From the NCBI GenBank assembly GCA_902464345.1, contig CABQJA010000129.1:1-6585 (forward strand): a stretch of 6,585 nt of DNA, given 5' to 3'. This document shows positions 1 to 5,267 of the stretch, in pieces; positions within the stretch are counted from its first letter, which is position 1; each line of letters begins with the position of its first letter. This DNA comes from an uncultured Clostridium sp. Its GTDB lineage: Bacteria; Bacillota; Clostridia; Lachnospirales; Lachnospiraceae. Below the pieces are notes generated by a model. It did not search any database and was not told the origin of the DNA. It saw nothing but the letters and a program-made list of their open reading frames with translations. The position numbers were made by a program, and so were the translations under genes.

Positions 1-981
1 AAGATCTTTATTATGATCGCCGATGCTCAGGCATTAACCGATAACGCAGACAATCCGGATAAGATCCGGGATAATATTATTGAAGTCGCACTGGATTATT
101 TATCCTGTGGACTGGATCCTGCGAAATCCTGCCTGTTTATCCAGTCACAGGTTCCGGAGCTGACAGAATTATCCTTCTATTATATGAATCTGGTTACCGT
201 TTCCAGACTGCAGCGGAATCCAACCGTTAAGTCTGAGATTCAGATGCGTAATTTCGAGACCAGTATTCCGGTTGGATTTTTCACCTATCCGATCAGTCAG
301 GCATCCGATATCACGGCCTTCAAGGCAACGACCGTTCCGGTCGGTGAGGATCAGCTCCCGATGCTGGAGCAGGCACGCGAGATCGTTCGTAAATTCAATG
401 CTGTTTACGGTGAGACTCTGGTAGAGCCGGAAGCATTAATCCCTGAGAACAGCATCTGCTCCCGCTTACCGGGTACCGATGGTAAGGCAAAGATGAGTAA
501 GTCCTTAGGTAATTGTATCTATCTGTCCGATTCCGAAGAGGATGTACAGAAGAAGGTATTTAATATGTATACCGACCCAAATCATATCAAGGTCAGCGAT
601 CCGGGTTCCTTAGAGGGCAATACCGTATTCACCTATCTGGATGCATTTGCTACCGATGAGGACTTCAAGGAGCTTCTTCCGGAATATGCCAATCTGGACG
701 AATTAAAGGCACATTATCAGCGCGGCGGCTTAGGCGACATGAAGGTAAAACGATTCCTGAATGCAGTCCTGCAGAAAGAGCTTGCTCCGATCCGTGCCAG
801 AAGAAAGGAACTGGAGAAGGATATCCCTGCTGTTTATGAGATTTTACATCAGGGAAGCATTGCGGCACAGAAGGAGGCTGCACGTACCTTAGCCGAAGTA
901 AAGGCCGCTATGCGTATTAATTATTTTGATGATGAAGAATTGATCAAGGCTCAGCAATTAAAATACAATTCAGAAGCCTAG
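1..981 (+). CDS. trpS: Tryptophanyl-tRNA synthetase, 5'-truncated by the window
   Basis: Class I aminoacyl-tRNA synthetase that charges tRNA-Trp with tryptophan in the cytosol using ATP. The frame is open from base 1 (first codons read K-I-F-I-M-I-A-D-A-Q), so the ATG at 13 is internal and the gene starts upstream of the window. About 326 residues are visible. The missing N-terminus, roughly 40 residues by comparison with the family, would hold the HIGH-type ATP-binding motif. Seen in the sequence: the core stretch IADAQALTDNADNP, the TVPVGEDQ segment that lines the active site (bases about 331-354), and the KMSKS signature at 490-504 (AKMSKSLGN). The C-terminal part has the APIRARRKE helix and ends after a short acidic/lysine tail at a TAG stop. 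The long insertions around the KMSKS loop match the form common in Clostridia rather than the E. coli form. It is followed by a phosphatidyltransferase gene 14 bases downstream. Any T-box leader would be outside the window. The identification is firm. Confidence 0.97.
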   Translation, partial: KIFIMIADAQALTDNADNPDKIRDNIIEVALDYLSCGLDPAKSCLFIQSQVPELTELSFYYMNLVTVSRLQRNPTVKSEIQMRNFETSIPVGFFTYPISQASDITAFKATTVPVGEDQLPMLEQAREIVRKFNAVYGETLVEPEALIPENSICSRLPGTDGKAKMSKSLGNCIYLSDSEEDVQKKVFNMYTDPNHIKVSDPGSLEGNTVFTYLDAFATDEDFKELLPEYANLDELKAHYQRGGLGDMKVKRFLNAVLQKELAPIRARRKELEKDIPAVYEILHQGSIAAQKEAARTLAEVKAAMRINYFDDEELIKAQQLKYNSEA

Positions 982-986
982 AGTTT

Positions 987-990
987 GAGG
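987..990 (+). promoter_or_regulatory. Ribosome binding site of pgsA
   Basis: GAGG in the 14-base gap between the trpS stop (979-981) and the pgsA ATG, with 5 bases of spacing. It supports the start at 996 and leaves no room for a separate promoter, so pgsA is probably read from the trpS transcript or from a promoter inside trpS. Confidence 0.6.
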
Positions 991-995
991 AAATT

Positions 996-1616
996 ATGGA
1001 AGAGAATAAAAATCCAGAAGAAAGAACAGATACCCCACCGGTATCTCCATATGAAAATCGAATAATCACAATTCCGAATATTCTGAGTGTCTTTCGGATT
1101 CTGCTGCTTCCATTGTTTGTCTATCTGTATCTGCATGCAGAAACGACCTGGGAATTTCTAAGGGCGGCTATCGTTCTTGCGGTTTCCGCTCTCACAGATT
1201 TGGCAGACGGAAAGATTGCCAGACGCTTTAACATGATATCGAAGCTCGGAAAGGTACTGGATCCGATCGCCGATAAGCTGACACATATCACGATCGCATT
1301 CTGCCTGTGCTGGCAGATTCCACAGATGATCTACGTATTTATCCTGTTGCTCATCAAGGAATTGAGTATGATGTTCATGGCACTTTACGGTACCTTTCGG
1401 AAGAACAAGAAGATCTGGGATTCCGCCCAATGGTATGGCAAGGTCTGTACAACGATCGTATTCGTCATATTCATTGTACTGGCTCTGTTCCCGCAGATTC
1501 CGACACCGGTTATCAATACGCTGCTGATCATCTGCTCTGTCAGTCTTCTCGGCAGTCTGTTCATGTATATCCGGATGTTCTGGTTACTGAATTCTTCCAA
1601 ACATAATCCGGATTAA
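996..1616 (+). CDS. pgsA: CDP-alcohol phosphatidyltransferase, probable phosphatidylglycerophosphate synthase (PgsA)
   Basis: Integral membrane enzyme, 206 aa, expected to transfer a phosphatidyl group from CDP-diacylglycerol to glycerol 3-phosphate, the first committed step to phosphatidylglycerol and cardiolipin. The complete family signature D-x2-D-G-x2-A-R-x8-G-x3-D-x3-D is present: D68, D71, G72, A75, R76, G85, D89 and D93, the metal- and CDP-binding residues. It follows a typical N-terminal segment, ITIPNILSVFRILLLPLF (about residues 24-41). Hydrophobic segments lie near 28-48, 54-68, 97-118, 120-132, 151-168 and 172-196. The first 22 residues are charged and proline-containing and make the protein a little longer than the usual 180 or so. 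The ATG at 996 is preceded by GAGG (987-990) at 5 bases, and trpS ends 14 bases upstream, so the two are probably one transcript. The fold and motif are certain. The acceptor is inferred: the same signature occurs in CDP-alcohol-type cardiolipin and phosphatidylinositol-phosphate synthases, but PgsA is the commonest form in Firmicutes. Confidence 0.88.
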   Translation: MEENKNPEERTDTPPVSPYENRIITIPNILSVFRILLLPLFVYLYLHAETTWEFLRAAIVLAVSALTDLADGKIARRFNMISKLGKVLDPIADKLTHITIAFCLCWQIPQMIYVFILLLIKELSMMFMALYGTFRKNKKIWDSAQWYGKVCTTIVFVIFIVLALFPQIPTPVINTLLIICSVSLLGSLFMYIRMFWLLNSSKHNPD

Positions 1617-1654
1617 GATCTGTCTGAATTCTTATAGATGCACATAATAATAAT

Positions 1655-1698
1655 AAACGTCCGGTTACAGGTTCATCACTTCCTGTAACCGGACGTTT
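1655..1698. terminator. Bidirectional intrinsic terminator between convergent operons
   Basis: A perfect 17-bp inverted repeat (arms 1655-1671 and 1682-1698, core CGTCCGGTTACAGG) encloses a 10-base loop. On the + strand the 3' arm runs into a T tract (1696-1700) followed by a T-rich stretch, as expected for Rho-independent termination of trpS-pgsA. Read on the - strand, the stem is followed by a TTTATTATTATTA tail (about 1657-1645), so it can also terminate the fructoside operon after the kinase. It lies 38 bases past the pgsA stop and 61 bases past the kinase stop. These positions are read directly. Function in both directions is inferred from the symmetry and the tails. Confidence 0.92.
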
Positions 1699-1759
1699 TT
1701 GATTCTTGTTCTTTATCATTCGTTGTTGGGCTTATTCATTGTAACTCCGGGTTTTCGCT

Positions 1760-2722
1760 TTATTCCTGCATTCTCGCTTCTACTGTCTTGCGATCCGGAA
1801 TAGCCGGAATGCCTCCGCGCTTCTCTACACAAAGACTGGCAGTTGCATTTCCAAACCTTGCACACTGTTCCAGCTGCTCTGTAGATAAATCTTCCGGCGC
1901 ACATTCATGTCTTAAAAACTCTGAAATAAATCCGCCCCAGAAAGAATCTCCGGCTCCGGTTGTATCAACCGCTCGGCTCTTATAACCCGGCACCCGTTTC
2001 ATCTTTCCTTCAGCAGCTACTAACACGCCATCCGCGCCTAAGGTAACTGCCACGATCCGGATTCCTTTCTTTATCAGATACTCTGCTGCTGCTTCCGGCT
2101 CCTTATATGGTGTCAGCAGCTCTGTTTCTTCATCTGAGATTTTCAACAGATCCACATACGGCAGAAGGGAACACATCCGTTCCATAGCCTCTTCCCGACT
2201 TTCCCACAAAGGCTGTCTGTAATTCGGATCATACGAGATCAAGGCTCCGGATTCTTTTGCCATTCTTACTGCCTGGAATGTTGTTGTCCTTGCAGGTTCA
2301 TCCGTCAGAGACAGTGACCCTATATGAAAGACCCTTGTATCCCGTACAATCTTCTGGTTCAGCTCTTTATAACATAGTTTTGTGTCAGCTCCCGGCTTTC
2401 TTGCAAATGAGAAGGTACGCTCTCCGTTCTCCTTCAAAGCTACAAATGCCAGTGTGGTAAACACATCATCAGCCACCACCAGGCCCTCCGCATCAATTCC
2501 TTCCGCTTCCATGGTATCTCTTAAAAATTTGCCGTGCATATCATTTCCGACTTTCCCGATAAATGCGGTCCGAAAGCCGTTTTTTGCAGCTGCAGTCAAC
2601 ATATTGACCGGCGCCCCTCCCGGGTTCTGTTCGAAAAGCAGCATTCCGCTTTCCGAACGACCCGCAGGTGTAAAATCAATTAACACTTCACCAAGTGCAA
2701 CAATATCATACTTTTTATCCAT
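1760..2722 (-). CDS. scrK: Fructokinase, PfkB/ribokinase family
   Basis: Cytosolic sugar kinase, 320 aa, expected to convert fructose and ATP to fructose 6-phosphate. PfkB features in order: an N-terminal beta strand with the substrate-contact aspartate (ALGEVLIDFTP, D16), the glycine pair signature NPGGAPVN (residues 33-40), a fructokinase-like ENGERTFSFARKPGAD lid/substrate region (98-113), SYDPNYR (163-169), and the second PfkB signature DTTGAGDSFWGGF (253-265), whose D259 is the catalytic base in the anion hole. The length is normal for the family. I chose the ATG at 2722 over an in-frame GTG at 2731 because AGAAGG (2731-2736) lies 8 bases from the ATG but abuts the GTG. The gene follows the GH32 hydrolase by 12 bases, and its ribosome binding site overlaps the GH32 stop, so translation is probably coupled. 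Sequence alone cannot fully exclude another ketose or ribose substrate. The adjacent GH32 makes fructose by far the best call. Confidence 0.93.
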   Translation of the reverse strand: MDKKYDIVALGEVLIDFTPAGRSESGMLLFEQNPGGAPVNMLTAAAKNGFRTAFIGKVGNDMHGKFLRDTMEAEGIDAEGLVVADDVFTTLAFVALKENGERTFSFARKPGADTKLCYKELNQKIVRDTRVFHIGSLSLTDEPARTTTFQAVRMAKESGALISYDPNYRQPLWESREEAMERMCSLLPYVDLLKISDEETELLTPYKEPEAAAEYLIKKGIRIVAVTLGADGVLVAAEGKMKRVPGYKSRAVDTTGAGDSFWGGFISEFLRHECAPEDLSTEQLEQCARFGNATASLCVEKRGGIPAIPDRKTVEARMQE

Positions 2723-2730
2723 ACGCAGCA

Positions 2731-2736
2731 CCTTCT
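2731..2736 (-). promoter_or_regulatory. Ribosome binding site of the fructokinase gene
   Basis: AGAAGG on the - strand, 8 bases before the ATG ending at 2722. It overlaps the TAG stop of the upstream GH32 gene (2735-2737). It decides the start codon: the alternative GTG at 2731-2729 would directly touch this site. Confidence 0.75.
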
Positions 2737-4210
2737 ACTTCCTGATGGAAATGTCATAGAACTCTACCTTTGCATCCTGGCTTAAAAGTCCTACCTCATA
2801 CTGTGCCTTTGCATATTTCCGATATGTAAATGCAACCTGTTCTCCAACAAATATTTCAACCATATCATGGTCAATAATAATCTTGATATCGATCGGTTCT
2901 CCATCCACGATCCGGAAGGTCTTCTCACACACACGAATACCATCCGGACCCGGATCCGTTGCCTTCGGTACAGCCTGACAGGATGCCTCCCAGAATGGAT
3001 CCACACCCATCGGAAGATTTAAAAGTGATACCCGCTGCATTGCGACATCGAACTCTAAGAGCAGGCATCCGCTTGCTTCCCTGTCTGACTTAATTAAAAC
3101 TCCAAAATGATCATAAGCCTCTCTTGGCAATGCCTTCATACTGAGAAGGAACTGCTCCTGCGGCTGATTCATAAATCCATAGGTACAGGTGCTGACAGAA
3201 TCCAGAACGATCGTATTCTTGCCGTAGTACTTTGTCTCACCAAGTACCGGTTCATATTCATAGGCAACCGGCTCTGTAAACATCTCCTCGTATTCCTTCG
3301 GAAGCTTTACATCCAGCTCACCGTTCTCATCCGCAACCACCTCATGTGGAATACAGAATGCGCCGCCCCAGTACCATTCGCCGGTATCGCTCCGCTCTGC
3401 ACGGTCATGTGCCCAGGCGAAATAGAACCGTCTGCCGTTGTCATCCTGCATGGATTTTGCTGCATAGAACCGTCTGCCGCCGATTCCATCCTTTTTCGGC
3501 TTGGTCCATGGACCAAATGGGGATTTTGCTACCCGGTAAATTGTATTTACAAATTCTGAGAATCTGGAATATGACAAGTACCAGGTATCTCCGATCTTAT
3601 ACATCTCAGAGCATTCCGGACAGTTGGTATGTCCCGGTGAATAAATCGGTCCGTAGTATTCCCAGTTTACCAGATCCCTGGAACGATATAAAACGATACA
3701 GCCTCTTCTTGTTACCGGCATATCCAGACGTCTTGCCGAGATCAGAATCCAGTAGCATGCATCCTCTTCATTGTAGAATACATATGGATCTCTCCAGTCC
3801 AGCTTCTCGTATAATTCTACCTTCGGGGTAATCACCGGATTGCCCGGATCCTTTGTCCATGTAATACCATCCTCACTGGTTGCATGACAGATGGTCTGCT
3901 GGAACTCATTCGGCAGGGAGTAACCGGTATAGAAAATGTGGTATTTTCCCTCGCCGTAAATCACGGAACCTGTCCATACTCCGGATGCATCCGGTTCATT
4001 GCCTTCGCCCGGATAAAGAGCGGTCGGCAGCTCCTCCCAATGCACCAGATCCTCGGATACACTGTGGCTCCATGTCGTTCTTAATCGGTCCGGGTACACG
4101 GTGGTACCCAGAGCCGGTGTTAATGAAAATATATGATACTTCCCTTCGTGATAAAACGGAATCGCATCTCCAGTTGAATCAGCAAAGGACATTTTACGAA
4201 AAATCTCCAT
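2735..4210 (-). CDS. GH32 beta-fructosidase (cytosolic) with non-classical nucleophile box
   Basis: Glycoside hydrolase of family 32, 491 aa, expected to release fructose from sucrose or short beta-fructosides. The N-terminal five-bladed propeller covers about residues 10-310: TTWSHSVSEDLVHWEELP (45-62), VWTGSV (78-83) with KYHIFYTG (89-96), the transition-state box WRDP (139-142), the general acid/base box PECSEMYKIGDTWYL (198-212, E199), and RRFYAAKSM (246-254) with GRRFYFAWAHDR (259-270). A C-terminal beta-sandwich fills about 325-491, with the family-typical HDMVEIFVGE stretch (448-457). The usual N-terminal WMNDPNG box is absent. Residues 14-20 read GDAIPFY in front of GKYHIF, and D15 is the candidate nucleophile (inference). 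There is no signal peptide or anchor, so it is intracellular. The ATG at 4210 has AGGGA (4218-4222) at 7 bases. It sits between a CUT2 permease and a fructokinase, with no PTS in view, so an unphosphorylated substrate is likelier than sucrose 6-phosphate. Sucrose, inulobiose and short fructooligosaccharides cannot be separated from sequence. Confidence 0.88.
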   Translation of the reverse strand: MEIFRKMSFADSTGDAIPFYHEGKYHIFSLTPALGTTVYPDRLRTTWSHSVSEDLVHWEELPTALYPGEGNEPDASGVWTGSVIYGEGKYHIFYTGYSLPNEFQQTICHATSEDGITWTKDPGNPVITPKVELYEKLDWRDPYVFYNEEDACYWILISARRLDMPVTRRGCIVLYRSRDLVNWEYYGPIYSPGHTNCPECSEMYKIGDTWYLSYSRFSEFVNTIYRVAKSPFGPWTKPKKDGIGGRRFYAAKSMQDDNGRRFYFAWAHDRAERSDTGEWYWGGAFCIPHEVVADENGELDVKLPKEYEEMFTEPVAYEYEPVLGETKYYGKNTIVLDSVSTCTYGFMNQPQEQFLLSMKALPREAYDHFGVLIKSDREASGCLLLEFDVAMQRVSLLNLPMGVDPFWEASCQAVPKATDPGPDGIRVCEKTFRIVDGEPIDIKIIIDHDMVEIFVGEQVAFTYRKYAKAQYEVGLLSQDAKVEFYDISIRK

Positions 4211-4261
4211 ATCTTTATCCCTGAAGCATTCTAAATCATGCTTTCCTTTCCCTCAGTCTCT
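4211..4261 (-). other. Permease-GH32 intergenic leader with small inverted repeat
   Basis: A 51-base gap, the longest within this operon. On the - strand it reads as a purine-rich stretch (GAGGGAAAGGAAAG, about 4241-4254), then a 6-bp inverted repeat AAGCAT/ATGCTT (4238-4243 and 4224-4229, 8-base loop), then AGGGA (4218-4222) in front of the GH32 ATG. The hairpin is too weak and lacks the T run needed for an intrinsic terminator, and I see no convincing -35/-10 pair. It may only space the genes or modestly tune GH32 translation or mRNA processing. Confidence 0.35.
4218..4222 (-). promoter_or_regulatory. Ribosome binding site of the GH32 gene
   Basis: AGGGA on the - strand, 7 bases before the ATG at 4210. 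It is weaker than the permease site. Both upstream ATGs in the gap (4239-4237 and 4229-4227) run into stops after 2 and 4 codons, so 4210 is the only workable start in this region. Confidence 0.55.
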
Positions 4262-5266
4262 TTATTTCTCTACCTTCTTTTTCTTCAGCTTGCCTAATTT
4301 ACCTTTCTGCACATCCAGAAGAACTGCACAGGCGATGATCAGACCCTTGATGATCAGCTGCCAGTATGAACTTACACCGATCAGGTTCAAACCATTGGAA
4401 ATAATACCGATTACAATTGCACCGAATACAGTACCACTGATCCGTCCTTTACCACCTGCCATGGAGGTTCCTCCAAGTACACAGGCTGCGATTGCATCCA
4501 GCTCATAGCCACTACCTACGGATGGCTGGCCGGAATACATTCTGGAGCAAAGTACCAGACCTGCGAATGCAGATAACAGACCGGATAATGTAAATACGAT
4601 GATTTCTACTTTCTTGATCGGCACACCGGATAATCTGGCTGCTTCACGGTTACCACCGATTGCATAGATATATGTACCGAACTTTGTCTTATTTAACAGG
4701 AATGCAAAGATTGCAATTAAAACTACCATGTAAACAACCGGAAGCGGAATTACCTTGAACAGATAACCGGTACCGATGTTAATGAAGAATGCATCTGTAA
4801 TACGGGTTGACTGTCCACCGGAATATACATATGCAATACCGTTTGCTACGTTCATCATTGCCATGGTAATGATGAAGGCCGGAACCTTAAACTGTGATAC
4901 GATGAAACCACTTAAGAGTCCTGTCACTGCACCAAGCACGATGCCGAGTACAATTGCCAGCCAGATTGGAAGACCCTGATTTACAATAAAGCCTACAGTT
5001 AAAGTACCACTCATTGCTACGATCGCACCTACGGACAAATCAATGTGTCCCAGGATAATTACCAGCGTCATACCCAATGCAATATAGGTATTAATGGATA
5101 TCTGTCTTAATACAGATATGATGTTTGTCGGGGTCAGAAACTTATCCGTTGCAAACGATATGATGACACACATGATGATCAATACCATAACGATACCGAT
5201 ATTGCTTCGGAATACATTGACCACCGGATTATTCAAAAGTACGTTTTTCTTCTTTGATTCACTCAT
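4262..5266 (-). CDS. CUT2-family sugar ABC transporter permease (RbsC-type)
   Basis: Membrane subunit, 334 aa, of a ribose/fructose-type (CUT2) ABC importer (BPD_transp_2 family). It has a short charged cytosolic N-terminus (residues 1-20) and about ten hydrophobic segments (roughly 22-40, 57-73, 80-96, 101-121, 127-147, 172-191, 222-243, 255-270, 276-297, 303-317). Family motifs seen: HIDLSVG (74-80), KVPAFIITMAMMNVANGIAY (127-146), the cytosolic coupling segment GGNREAARLSGV (204-215) that meets the ATPase, and CVLGGTSMAGGKGRISGTVFG (262-282). It ends in a lysine-rich tail. The ATG at 5266 is preferred over an in-frame TTG at 5275 because AGGAGGAG (5276-5283) lies 9 bases upstream of the ATG and directly abuts the TTG. 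The ATPase stop is 1 base before this ATG, so the two subunits are translationally coupled. Family membership is firm. The sugar is inferred from the GH32 and fructokinase downstream; xylose, ribose or galactose cannot be ruled out from the permease alone. Confidence 0.94.
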   Translation of the reverse strand: MSESKKKNVLLNNPVVNVFRSNIGIVMVLIIMCVIISFATDKFLTPTNIISVLRQISINTYIALGMTLVIILGHIDLSVGAIVAMSGTLTVGFIVNQGLPIWLAIVLGIVLGAVTGLLSGFIVSQFKVPAFIITMAMMNVANGIAYVYSGGQSTRITDAFFINIGTGYLFKVIPLPVVYMVVLIAIFAFLLNKTKFGTYIYAIGGNREAARLSGVPIKKVEIIVFTLSGLLSAFAGLVLCSRMYSGQPSVGSGYELDAIAACVLGGTSMAGGKGRISGTVFGAIVIGIISNGLNLIGVSSYWQLIIKGLIIACAVLLDVQKGKLGKLKKKKVEK

Positions 5267-5267
5267 A

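Noticed and set aside
13..15. ATG at 13 as the trpS start
   Set aside because: The frame is open to base 1 and the residues before this methionine continue the conserved core, so it is internal; the active-site HIGH region must lie upstream.
1716..1739. A 7-codon frame (MNKPNNE) on the - strand after the kinase stop, preceded by a GGAG
   Set aside because: It is too short, lies between the kinase stop and the terminator, and has no supporting motif; chance is the simplest explanation.
3346..3831. A 161-codon open frame on the + strand inside the GH32 gene
   Set aside because: It is antisense to conserved GH32 blades, its product is an arginine/serine/proline-rich sequence with no domain, and overlapping shadow frames occur in the same stretch.
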